Origin: Ctena decussata
Taxonomy: Eukaryota > Mollusca > Bivalvia > Lucinida > Lucinidae
Assembly (NCBI GenBank): GCA_963989385.1
Contig: OZ022502.1
Coordinates: 54,429,454 to 54,493,453 of the forward strand
DNA length: 64,000 nucleotides
Direction: 5' to 3'
The notes beneath the pieces are model-generated. The model made no database searches. It had not been told where the DNA came from and worked only from the letters and a program-made list of their open reading frames with translations. Shown here piece after piece: positions 22,307 through 32,274 of the stretch (position 1 is the first letter of the stretch; each line of letters begins with the position of its first letter). A program made the position numbers and the translations under genes.

Positions 22307-23210
22307 TTCTAACACTCAAAAACGCTGAAAAACTATCCTTTTCATTCAGTCTCTCCCAACCTTCCTGCCAGCGCGTTCATGCTCCCGCCAATATTCTGAA
22401 CTGTATCTAAGATAAATGTACGTTTTTATGGCGATTTAAGAAAGAAAAAGAGACGTTACACCGTCTAACGTCTCAAAACGTTACAAAATCACGTCAGTTA
22501 TTGCAGTGACGTCAGCAGGTAGACTCACGCCCTCCGTAACAGTGAATTGTTGCAGAATAAAACACGGCAACTTTCCATTGCTTCTATAGGCGCACTGTGT
22601 TAGAATTAAAATTAGAATGCAAAATTTCCAACAAAATAGAGAAATGATATCACAGGTCCATAGGAAGTGCATAATTACCACTGAGCACCTCATTTGGTTC
22701 TTTCTAAGTCCTTTTGGCCCTTAGAAACCTTTAGTTACAAAAGTAAACACCCCAAAAAGTGGAGGAAAACAGGGGAAGTAATAACAGCGTAAAACTCACT
22801 TTTCTGGTCATATCCTGTAACAAATTCTGATTACTGTTTTTTTTTTACTTTTACCAGTATACTGGTATGCCCTCAGCTCTGACGATTATCACCAGTTGAG
22901 TGTGAATAGGAAAATTTAAGGAGAATGAGTCAGAGTAGGAAGAGTTAGGAGAGATAGAAGTAAGTAAAGAGAGAGAAGGACAAGAGATAGAAGATGTGTT
23001 TCGAAGACCACCAGCGACTCTGCCAGGCAAGTCCGACTGGGGAGCCGATTTCACTGTATGACTGTCATGGGGAAAAAAGAAAAACATGTGCCAGGGCTTC
23101 CGTTAATGGACGTATGGCTGTATATTACGCCCAAGATTAGCTCTCATACGTTGAAAAATTGGACCTCTGGCGCCTGGCATACGTCCAATAATTGTTGCAT
23201 ATGGCCGTTT
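22307..23210. other. Unassigned sequence
   Basis: Includes a purine-rich tract (about 22910-22995). Open minus-strand frames here lack motifs. The CpG-containing stretch near 23085-23210 ('ctggcgcctggcatacgtcc') adjoins repeat R1 copy B and may belong to it. Confidence 0.4.
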
Positions 23211-23657
23211 GATCTTGTCCAGACGTATGAAAAATGGCCACTGTCTTTAAAATTCTAGCATGTGTCATAACTAATCAGACTAACACAGGTGTTAGCCAGA
23301 CAAAAAGACCACCTACGGGCCAATCGAGATTGTCCGTATGACATGTCGGACCGCCTACCTGTCAAAAACGAGTGTCAAAATAATGCGCACTAGTAAATTC
23401 AACCTCTTACGGCAGTCTGCAAATCACGATGAAAACAGATGAATACTGAAGAATGTATTGACAAAGTCTGTGCGAATACTGAAGAATGTATTGAAAGAGT
23501 CTGTGCGAAGTTTTTACCAACACAACAGTCATATTTGCATTTGCCATTACAACGGACAGGCTTGTCATGATCCATAATGTCGGCAATGGAGTTTTTAGGA
23601 ATACGAACCTATTCCGCGAAAAGAGTCTAAGCGAAGATATACTGTTAATATTGATAC
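23211..23657. repeat. Dispersed repeat R1, copy B
   Basis: Direct copy of 1-565, shorter through internal deletions. It adds a local duplication of 'gaatactgaagaatgtattg' at about 23441-23495. Confidence 0.7.
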
Positions 23658-24167
23658 CAGTAATGGGTGTTGTCCTGCTCTTTGAGGAAGAAGTTCCAGA
23701 AACATAAAAACAGGCTAAACACAGCAAGGCTAGAAAAACAATTTGAACTTAGAAAAAACACCTAACATTCGATACAGACCCATTTTTTGGAACATTTCAG
23801 AATTCCCGAATTCGGAAATTAGCAATTAAAAATCACTAAATTAATGTGTCATTGAATGAAGAATCTGACCAAACCCACCAAAAGGCCTAAAAGAACAAGA
23901 TTTCGAGCAAAATTAATTACCGATTTTCAGTTTAACTACCTTTTTTATGCCTACTTTCAGTTTGAAAAAAAATCTTCTTCGAAACAATTGGAAATTACCT
24001 AACCTGAAGCGCCCCTAGTGACTATTATTCTGCCAGATAAGTCCAGTACCCGACCACCAGACTCAAGATCTTTAGGTCCAACACTGTCAGATCTACCACC
24101 TTAAGTATTGCCCGTACTTTCTTCTCTATAGTTGATAGTTTTCCATTCTTAATCAAACTGCCCCTGT

Positions 24168-24345
24168 GCATGGAGAGGCGCATTAGCCGAATGGTCAGAG
24201 TTATGGTGCAGAAAGTAGCCATAAGGTCGTGAGAAGGCGCCCAGGTTTCGCCATCGGACCACTGGAAAACCCTCTCTGTCAACAGCAGTAAATGGGTACC
24301 TTTTTCGAATCGGGGAAGGATACGACAGTGAAAGGAGTGCACGAT
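24168..24345 (+). mobile_element. tRNA-derived SINE, family S2, copy 1
   Basis: The head contains an A-box-like 'tagccgaatgg'. The body holds 'ctgtcaacagcagtaaatgg' and 'gtacctttttcgaatc'. Copies in opposite orientation are at 53960-54195 and 57130-57345. An open minus-strand frame across it is not a gene. Confidence 0.55.
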
Positions 24346-24457
24346 TTAATAACCTGTCAGAGTAAGAAAATGTTTTTTGTGTTTCATACAGGTTGGATTG
24401 AGGTCAGCCTGACATAAAAAGGTAATGCAGTGTGTGTGTGAAGGGTAGCTGGGTGGT

Positions 24458-24610
24458 GGGGGGGGGGGGGGTCATAAACTTTTTTGTCAACTATTGGGGG
24501 GGGGGGGGGGTCAGAAAAAGATTCTTGTGAGACAGAGAGGGGGGGGGGGGCCACAAAAATTTTGGTGACTCATATGAAAATGTACCCGCCCCCCCCCCCC
24601 CCCCCCCCCC
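24458..24610. repeat. Cluster of G14, G15, G12 and C22 homopolymers
   Basis: G runs at 24458-24471, 24496-24510 and 24539-24550 are spaced about 40 bp apart and followed by a C22 run at 24589-24610. The intervening text ('tcataaac', 'tcagaaaaag', 'ccacaaaaatttt') suggests eroded units. The region could form G-quadruplex or G-C hairpin structures. Confidence 0.9.
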
Positions 24611-25580
24611 AACCTGATAATAAATGACTCGTCCCTAAATAATTAAAAGATCCCCACTAAATAACTCATGTATCAATATATTAATTAAAGAGGGTTTAGT
24701 TTAAACGGTGATTAATCAAGTGTGTCAGCAATATCCTTGCGTGCCCGAAAATCGCGACCATAAGACAGTTTTGGTAACTGATAGCTATATGAAGATAGAA
24801 CAGAGATTTTTTTTCTTACCTTGCAACAAAATTTCACCCAACTTTCATTTCCATCCTCAAAATATTCAACAAACTTATAAGTTTATCCGAACATCAACAT
24901 AACCCACATGGTAAAAACAATATGGCGGCAAATGGAAAAATCCCAAGGTCGCGACCTCATTATTTTTAGGCCAAGCAAAACAATTCGAGGTTTTTGGTGA
25001 TTCTAACTGCGAAAATACTAGTGAAGTGTAATTAATCTCTCAATTTCAAAGTAATAATTTTATCTGGAAACAATAATAGTATTGAACAATGGGCTTTTTG
25101 GTGTATACCTGGGTAAATCTTTCCTTCAAATGAAGGAATACAATGTGTGCAATAAAACTTGTCATTCAGCCTAAGAACTTATAACTTCTTTACTATAGGT
25201 GAAAATGCATATCTTAATGTCTTAATAAATATTACTAATCCTTGCTGATAGTTCAGTGTCTGGGGGTCAGATAGTTGTTTCACCTTTCTAACAATGAAAT
25301 CTATCAAAATTAGTCCTACGCCACAGTCTGCAATGAAACCAATTTTTTTTTTTGATTGGCCTAATTTTTTCTTACTTCCGGCACGTGACCTCCATTTATG
25401 AAATCTAAGCAAAGCAGACGACATGCTAGCAGTTAGCAAGGCAGTAGCTGTTTTTGTAAAAATCAATCCTGAAGTGGAGCAAAGAAAAGTAATAGTGAAA
25501 TTATATAAAATGTATATGAAAATTGTGGTTTTGGCGTGTAGATTACCAGTTTGAAAGGCATATTTTCTCTTTCCATGCAG
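24611..25580. other. Unassigned sequence
   Basis: AT-rich, without splice-bordered coding sequence. A minus-strand frame at 25179-25625 has no motif and extends into LINE sequence, so it is regarded as chance. Confidence 0.45.
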
Positions 25581-26250
25581 GAGTGCAAATACTATGATAG
25601 TAATTGCTATATACCTATAGAGCAAGTTGACAGTGAGAAGGATTTGGGAGTAACTTTTGACAGTTCTTTAAGATTTGACAATCACATACTGTGTTAACAA
25701 GGCTAACAGAATGCTTGGGTTGATTAAAAGTACATTCACATTCATGGATAAGGATATGTTTCTCCCCCTCTACAAGTCGTTGATTCGCCCCCATCTTGAG
25801 TACGCTACGGTTGTATGGTCGCCATTTTTGAAAAAGGATATTTTTCTAATAGAGAACGTGCAACGGCGTGCAACAAAGGTTGTGAAATCCATAAGTAATC
25901 TGAGTTATGAAGAGAGATTGAAGCATCTAGGTCTACCCACATTGAAGTACAGACGTGAACGAAATGATATAATTCAGGTTTACAAGATTATGCATGGAAT
26001 AGACAAATTGGATGTGAATACCCTTTTCAAGATGTCAACAGATACACGGACGCGAGGTCATAACTTTAAAATTGTTAAACAACATAACAGAACAACACAA
26101 AGGGCAAGTGTGTTTTCACAGCGAGTAATCAACCCATGGAATTCCTTACCGATGGAATGTGTTAACAGTGACTCACTCAACACGTTCAAGTCTTCTCTTA
26201 ACAATGCTTGGAAAGACCACCCCCAGAAGTTCAGCTGTATATAACTATAT
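25581..26250 (+). mobile_element. LINE fragment: C-terminal part of a non-LTR reverse transcriptase
   Basis: A first frame (25581-25682) reads ...EKDLGVTFDSSLRFDNHI and is followed by a frameshift. A second frame runs to a stop at 26242-26244 with ANRMLGLIKSTFTF, YKSLIRPHLEYATVVWSP, QRRATK and NPWNSLP. These are the usual thumb and downstream signatures of Jockey/CR1-like reverse transcriptases. The endonuclease, fingers and catalytic FADD box are absent, so it is 5'-truncated and inactive. Confidence 0.85.
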
Positions 26251-26505
26251 AACTATGTGCGCACCCCTACAAAGTTTTAAGTTCTTTTAACCAAGAAGAT
26301 GTTCAGCTGCTATGATGGACCACCACAAGCAGTATCTGCTTAAATGAAGGTCTCGGGAACCGTAAGTTAATTGTTTTACCATGGTCACATGACATGGGAT
26401 CACGTTCTCACGAGACTACAAGGTAAACAATAATGTCCGCGACTTTGGGGATTCCGCGATTTAAGGGCACTTGGCGATAATTAATTGCACAGTGCAATTG
26501 AATAC

Positions 26506-26592
26506 ATACATACATACATATGCAGCAGACCCAGGCCGAGTTGACCCGGCCGAGTTGACTCGCGCCGAGTTGACCCCAGGTCGAGTTGACCC
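26506..26592. repeat. (ATAC)n microsatellite and 'ccgagttgac' minisatellite
   Basis: About four ATAC repeats are followed by four units of roughly 15 bp with 'cgagttgaccc' (26534-26592). GC-rich relative to the flanks. Confidence 0.8.
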
Positions 26593-27209
26593 AGATTCTA
26601 CAGTGGGTCTCCAATACCCACTGCCCCTATGGCTATTAGGTTTTGGGAAACCTTTACCTTTTTACCCCTGTGCATGATATAACGATAGGAACCAAACCAT
26701 AGTTATAAAGGGAATGAGCTTAGGAAGACTGAATCCGGAGTTAAAATTTTTTGCTCACCAGTCATATTTCAAGGAATTTCCAGAGCTCTGAATTCTTTAC
26801 AAAAAGGATGCCTCGCGACAAAAGTTGCAAGAAAATTGAACTTACATATACAGCCTTATTCGTAATGGTACAGCTACTCGTAGTTCAAACAAATCGTTTT
26901 GTTTTACACATACAAATCCACATATTTCGCCAGTTTAGCCACCTTTCGGTCGTACTTGTTTGGCCGTTGTTTCGTCACGCCAGAGGTTGGCATTATAAGG
27001 TATCACAAAACACCGACTGTTGTTGTTGCTGTGGCACCTTATTCCAGCCAATACAGGCGGTGCGTAAATTCACCGAATCGGACTAAATCACCGGACCGGA
27101 TCAGACTCGAATTTTACTATTTGTAGCTTTTATCATACTTTCTTTGGCTGTTAATGCATAAGATAGTGTATTCAACATATCAACATATATATTACAGTGT
27201 AGTAGGAGG
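26593..27209. other. Unassigned sequence
   Basis: Open frames of up to 111 codons (26751-27086) show no motif. The last 20 bases, 'cagtgtagtaggagg', resemble the SINE-edge sequence at 31776 and are the target of the next element. Confidence 0.45.
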
Positions 27210-27251
27210 CAGTTACCCTAAAGTGCGAAAAGGACTCCTTTTCGCGAAAAG

Positions 27252-28264
27252 AATTCCATTGTCAGACTCTTTGCTGATGATACTATGGCATACTTGATTA
27301 TCATCACTCCCCATGAAGCAGAAAAACTTCAGCCAGACCTGACCACCATGGGTGATTGGGAAGAACGATGGAAGATGAAATTCCATGCCGACAAGTGCAA
27401 TGTACTGACTGTCAGCAGTAAAAGAAAACCCATCCAGACAGAATACATATTGCATGGCCAAACCCTGTCCAGAGTACCATCTGCAAAGTACATTGGAGTG
27501 ACCATCACCAGTGACCTAAAATGGGACAAGCACATTAGCAATATATGTGACAAGGCAAACAGAACCCTCGGCTTTTTACGTAGGAACCTTAATATCGGTT
27601 CAACAGCCATCAAGCAGCAAGCATACTTCACCCTCGTTAGACCTCTCGTCGAATATGCCAGCCCAGTATGGGATCCATACACCCAGGGAAACATTCGGAA
27701 GATCGAGATGGTTCAACGACGGGCAGCACGCTATGTCACCAGCAGACATCGAAATATATCAAGTGTCAATGACATGCTCCAGGGATTAAACTGGCGATCC
27801 CTGCAGGACAGGCGGAAGGATGCTCGTTTGTGCATGCTGTACAGAATAGACAGAGAAATGATTGCCATCAGCAAAGAGAGGCGGTTAATTCCTTCCAGAA
27901 GAAGAACAAGGCAGGACCACAGCAGAACGTTCCAGGCCATCAGCTGCAAGACAGACAGAAGAAAGATGTCTTTCTTTCCAAGGACAGTTCGAGACTGGAA
28001 CGCTCTACCACCAGATCTACCAGAAGTGGATTCACTCTGTGCCTTCAGGGCCAGGGTATCCGCCTTGTAGCTGACCAGAGGGTGTCTGGCTTTTAACCTG
28101 TAAATACAGATTTTTTAACAGTTTTATCCAGTTGTCAGTGTATGTTTAAACCTCTGGACCCTGACCACCTTTTTGGAGGAATTGTTCCTTGTGACTGCGC
28201 TACCCTCTCCTGGCATAATCTTCAGTACGTTGAAGGAGGCCAGTAAACGGCAGAAGCAGAAGAA
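27252..28264 (+). mobile_element. 5'-truncated LINE inserted in the hAT left terminal repeat
   Basis: It is flanked by the perfect 19-bp duplication gactccttttcgcgaaaag at 27233-27251 and 28265-28283. The open frame runs from the 5' truncation point to a stop at 28068-28070. The catalytic FADD box is at 27270-27281, followed by WEERWKMKFHADKCNVL, SAKYIGVTITSDLKWDKHI, TLGFLRRNL and LVRPLVEYASPVWDP, the palm-to-thumb part of a Jockey-like reverse transcriptase. The 3' end is a short 'agaagcagaagaa' tail. With no internal stop it is a young insertion, dead because its 5' part is missing. Confidence 0.9.
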
Positions 28265-28559
28265 GACTCCTTTTCGCGAAAAGGACCTAAATTTCACGAA
28301 AAGGAGTTCCTTTATTATCAGTATGGGGAATGCTGAAATAATTTAACTCAAATGGTTAGAAAAATATTCATAAAAGATTGTTTATGATGTTGTTATCGAT
28401 TTATTTCAAGGATAAAAAGCATACATGTTTTCTTCACGATTCTTCTTCTTCTTTTCCTTAATATAAACCAAGTAAGTTTTTCTGATTGATTTATGCACTC
28501 ATATACCTACACGACACATTCTTTTTTATTTTGTCTTACCAACAAGCTCAAAGTCAAAA

Positions 28560-29110
28560 TAAAATTTAATTTTAGCATATTTGTTCAAAGTATTAGAGGC
28601 CGGTACGAAAACTGCCTGAGAAGTCCTTTTCGCTAAATGCCTGACAAACGGAAAAAGGAGCCAAATATATTTTCTTCAACTGACTGTTTTCTGCTGTAAT
28701 ATGCTTTCGTTGGACAAAGTGGTTTCCGTAATATGAATCACAAAATAAAATTGAATTTGAGCATGTTTGCTTGTAGTTTTAGTAACCCATATAGAAGAAC
28801 CCTTAAGAAGTCATTTTCGCTTTAAATGCCTAAGAAACGAAAAGGACTCAAATAGGCCTATAAACTTTTTGTTTCTCTAAATATTTATGTTTTAACTGAT
28901 TGGTTTGTGCTCTAATATGCTGACCTTACATAAAATTATTTCCTTAATCAAGTCAAATCATAGCAAGCGTATTTGCTTCAAGTTTTAGTAACCCGCACGA
29001 AAAGCTAGAAGTGCTTTTCGATTAACGCCTCAGAAACGAAACGGGCTTGAACTGCTTTAATTTCTCAAGTTTTAATTATATTTTCTATTATATCGAAGGT
29101 TTGTAAAATA
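28560..29110. repeat. Three diverged ~200 bp tandem units inside the hAT element
   Basis: Each unit holds a core like 'aagtccttttcgctaaatgc' followed by 'ctgacaaacg' and an 'aaaagga' motif (near 28620, 28808 and 29008). 'gcatatttg', 'agttttagtaaccc' and 'taatatgct' recur at matching offsets. The motif echoes the terminal repeat, as subterminal transposase-binding sites might. Confidence 0.65.
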
Positions 29111-30237
29111 ATGTTTTCTTGTTTTCTTGTAAACTACAGTGGGCGAGATTTATATAGTGGGGCTTTCACTCAAAAATTTAGACTCTTTTGTGGAAAGGAA
29201 TTCTTTTTGACGAAAAAAAAGCTCGGTATAAACAAGGAAATTATTTTAAATATTTATTTATTTTTATGTTAAACTGATGATATGTCATTTGGACCTAGTA
29301 TCGAAAACAAAGATTGTCGTATCAATATACTATACTACACAAATTCCTTCGTGCGTTCGGAAGAAATAAAAAAAAAAGATAAATTACTAAATAGATAAAT
29401 AATTCCATGTAACTGCATCGTAGCCGCAAAGTGGCTTACTTGAAATGGAGTAGATAAGTCACTGAAAATAAACTTTTCCTAAATACATGTTCAAATCTTG
29501 AACAAGTTAAGATTATTGGAGCAAATATTTGAGATTCGAAATCGTTTATATAAGACCACCCATTTAAAGAAATATACATTTTTGAAAAAATGGTATTCTG
29601 CTTTATTAACACTTATGCTGATGACTATATGGTCTGTGTGAGTTATTACATTTATATTATATTTTAATTCATCAATATTTCAAGTCAAATCGTTTGAAAA
29701 TACACATAAAAATAATAATTTCATGTCAAAATCATATGATTATCTAGTCTGTATTAACAAGCTGTTGATCGAATTATCGGCACACTTCTATGGAGCAATT
29801 AAGGTACATCGGTAGCTGGCATTAATTGGATTATCACACCTTCACTCATCGCTTTACAGGCGTCATTAACAGCAGTTCAATAGACATGTATACATAGGCT
29901 TACCGTTTCAATTGTAAGTATTGGTGTAATGATAAAATTTTCTGCGGAAATATATAAGTCTCTCAGAATCTCATCATTTCAGAACAGAAGAAGAATCTGA
30001 ATTATATATTAGTATTTTTCAATCAGAAAAACAAACACGTTAACTATTAAAGAAAAGAAATCCCATGTATAGGATTCAACGTTTAAATTAAGATTACTTT
30101 GGTTAACGTGTGCAAATTTACATGCATATCGTAGAAATCGAACAGTGCATTTTGCTGTGTTGGGGGTATTGTGCTAATCATAAAGGTATTCTTTCATGTT
30201 AATTGATGGCCCTGAAAACGGCCTTTTTTATGTATAT
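29111..30237. other. Non-coding interior of the hAT-like element
   Basis: AT-rich, stops in every frame, no recognisable motif. Confidence 0.5.
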
Positions 30238-30641
30238 TTAGAGTCTGTGGCGGTAGCTGCAGAAGATTCTTCTAATCCTATTCTGAAACTTTCTCATGCC
30301 ACTATTACGGCGAAGTCTCTCAGATGAGTCGAGATGGACTAGGTCTTGATCGTAGTCTATGGGGTAACGGACATCTTTGAACTCGACGAAGAATTGACCG
30401 TATCTTTCTTTGAGGAGACTGTTTATAATCAGACGCTGCTCGTCGAAATTTTCTTTAGTTAAACCTCCTTGAAAGTCTCATCGGGTCTGTATTTCGGTAA
30501 TGTAGATCATCATGACTCAGTGACGATAGAGTGCGTCGACCAGCTGGACTATTCTGGAGTAGATGTCTTCGGGCTCCGAAGTCGTTGTAATATCGTTACC
30601 ACAGCAGAACTGCGTGGTGCCAGCTGGAAACTTAGGATAAA
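30238..30641 (-). pseudogene. Decayed SGNH-hydrolase-like reading frame
   Basis: On the minus strand one frame runs about 131 codons with only two internal stops, both TGA (30519-30517 and 30480-30478). It begins NFYPKFPAGTTQFCCGNDI, giving the G-N-D of SGNH block III. Then come EDIYSRIVQLVDALYRH, IYITEIQTR and KERYGQFFVEFKDVRY. YDQDLVHLDSSERL gives a D-x-x-H like block V, followed by GMRKFQNRIRRIF. The order and the roughly 90-residue spacing fit the C-terminal half of an SGNH/GDSL hydrolase domain; the nucleophile-serine part upstream is missing. Such domains occur in some invertebrate retroelements and in host esterases. Balanced composition contrasts with the AT-rich flanks, suggesting captured or inserted sequence. 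Confidence 0.5.
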
Positions 30642-30726
30642 AATTTTATCTTTTGGCTAACGTGGCAGGGCGAATTATTTATCATTATTAAGTGATCAAT
30701 AGAATTTATTAAAACAGCAACTATAA

Positions 30727-30955
30727 AAATTTAAAGAGTAACTACACTTCAGGAACTGACTGAATCAGATCCCAAACCATATCCTCAACATCAAAGGGAA
30801 AGATTGACAAATACATCCCAACAAACAATAAATTACAAGTGATAAGCCGAGTCAGCAGCTTTTTCCCAAATATGTGGCAATTCAGCTGTCTTTACTGAAC
30901 TAAATAATTTAGATCAACAGAAGGGTTACAACAGACTAAGCAAATTATACGAAAA
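30727..30955 (-). repeat. Dispersed repeat R2, inverted copy
   Basis: Reverse-complement match to 38597-38823: 'gagtaactacacttcaggaa', 'gattgacaaa', 'caagtgataagccgagtcag' and 'aacagaagggttacaacaga' all recur inverted there. Identity is high with small gaps. It lies inside the hAT-like element. Confidence 0.75.
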
Positions 30956-31447
30956 ACATTCAACAACTATTTTTATCTATTTTCTATTTTATTATAGAAG
31001 GGTTAAAATGAGAACACAATAAATTAAACAGCACCGAACATAAAACAAATGCAACCGCAACGAAAATACCGCCTTGGGACGGTCAGTATTAAATACTGGG
31101 GGGTTTAAACCGGTTTTACGGGGCCCAAACCTTCACCCTCACCCTCCGCCTATAAAGCTTTTTTACAATCCCATTAAAGACTGACCTTCACATCACAATA
31201 GGTGGACTTCACGTTTGTCTGAATTATCTCTGCAAACAATAGCTCCAAGGTAATCACCTGACCTTAAAATACTATTTCAGCTTTAACAGAATAAAGTAAT
31301 AATAAGTTCAGCTTAAAGACAATAAAGTAATAATAATTAAAGAGAAAAAGTAATAAATACCAGCCCAATACCTGTTTTCTGGGACCTTTTCGTGAAATTT
31401 AGGTCCTTTTCGCGAAAAGGAGTCCTTTTCGCATTTTAGGGTAACCC

Positions 31448-31625
31448 GTAGGAGGAGAAAAATCTGTAAAGAAAATTTCGTCGAGCGCCCCGACTGGGAA
31501 TCGAACCCGCGACCCCAAGATTATAAAGCGAGCACACAACCACTAGGCTAAAAGGTCCGGACCAGTTAGACTGGTCAGTTATACACTCTATATACCTATA
31601 TACATATTTACACATCACTAATTGG
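31448..31625 (-). mobile_element. tRNA-derived SINE, family S1, copy 1
   Basis: On the minus strand the head holds an A box 'tagcctagtgg' and a perfect B box 'ggttcgattcc' within about 31485-31555. Anticodon-arm pairing is poor, so it is a SINE head and not a functional tRNA. The body includes 'aaattttctttacagatttt'. The tail edge is the hAT target site gtaggagg. Confidence 0.7.
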
Positions 31626-31775
31626 CCGTACTACTACACTCCTCCATCCTACCAAAGAACATTTGCATCAAATGTTAAGGAAATGAAACAATTATAATCC
31701 AGGTTCTTTTTGACTCCGCAGCCATTGCTTCGCCCTTGGGCTCCAACGGTAATCATCCTGGCACCAGGCACCAAT

Positions 31776-31970
31776 GTAGTCGGAGGAGAAAAATCTGTAA
31801 AGAAAATTTCGTCGAGCGCCCCGACTGGGAATCGAACCCGCGACCCCAAGATTATAAAGCGAGCACACAACCACTAGGCTAAAAAGTCCGGACCAGTTAG
31901 ACTGGTCAATTATACACTCTATATACCTATATACATATCTACACATCACTAATTGGCCGTACTACTACAA
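31776..31970 (-). mobile_element. tRNA-derived SINE, family S1, copy 2
   Basis: Nearly identical to 31448-31625 over about 175 bp, with a handful of differences such as 'aaaaggtcc' versus 'aaaagtcc'. Same orientation, 330 bp downstream. The tRNA-like head lies at about 31815-31885. Confidence 0.75.
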
Positions 31971-32104
31971 CAGTAAGAACTTACTGTTGCTATTGGGTTA
32001 GCATGTTCGACATTTCACAGAGGCTGATACGTAAACGTTCATATGCACGCAATACAATGCGATTTTTATCTCTTTGAAATTGAAAATTGTCTGAATCAGA
32101 ATTG

Positions 32105-32150
32105 TTTAGAATTGTTTACTGGTGATACATCCAAGGACAATCATTCACCA
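32105..32150. repeat. Fragment of dispersed repeat R3
   Basis: 'ttgtttactggtgatac' and 'tccaaggacaatcattc' recur at 42789-42825 and, inverted, at about 34333-34372. Confidence 0.6.
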
Positions 32151-32274
32151 GGATGTCAGATGAAATAATATGATTCTTTTTCTTTTTTTTTTTTTGTTCA
32201 GAACGTAGACTGTGAGTAAAAGTTATTGGGGCAGTAAGAGCAGAAATAATACCTGCTGAATACATCATGATAAC

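Larger units (their letters stand above)
27210..31447. mobile_element. hAT-like DNA transposon with nested LINE (~4.2 kb)
   Basis: The left end 'cagttaccctaaagtgcg' and the right end, read inverted, 'gggttaccctaaaatgcg', continue through 'aaaaggactcc', 'ttttcgcgaaaagg', 'acctaaatttcacgaaaagg' to make arms of about 65 bp. The 8-mer gtaggagg flanks both sides (27202-27209 and 31448-31455), as in hAT insertions. The left arm is interrupted by the LINE fragment 27252-28264; the right arm (31384-31447) is intact. Without that insert the element is about 3.2 kb. It holds a three-unit tandem repeat and a decayed SGNH-like frame but no recognised transposase. Confidence 0.75.

Noticed and set aside
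24025..24342. 105-codon minus-strand open frame
   Set aside because: It is largely SINE S2 sequence shared with 53960-54195 and 57130-57345.
25179..25625. 148-codon minus-strand gene
   Set aside because: Hydrophobic and AT-driven, no motif, and it runs into sense LINE sequence at 25581.
31485..31555. tRNA gene call on the minus strand (also 31815-31885)
   Set aside because: A and B boxes are good, but the anticodon stem does not pair and the sequence is the head of a duplicated SINE.
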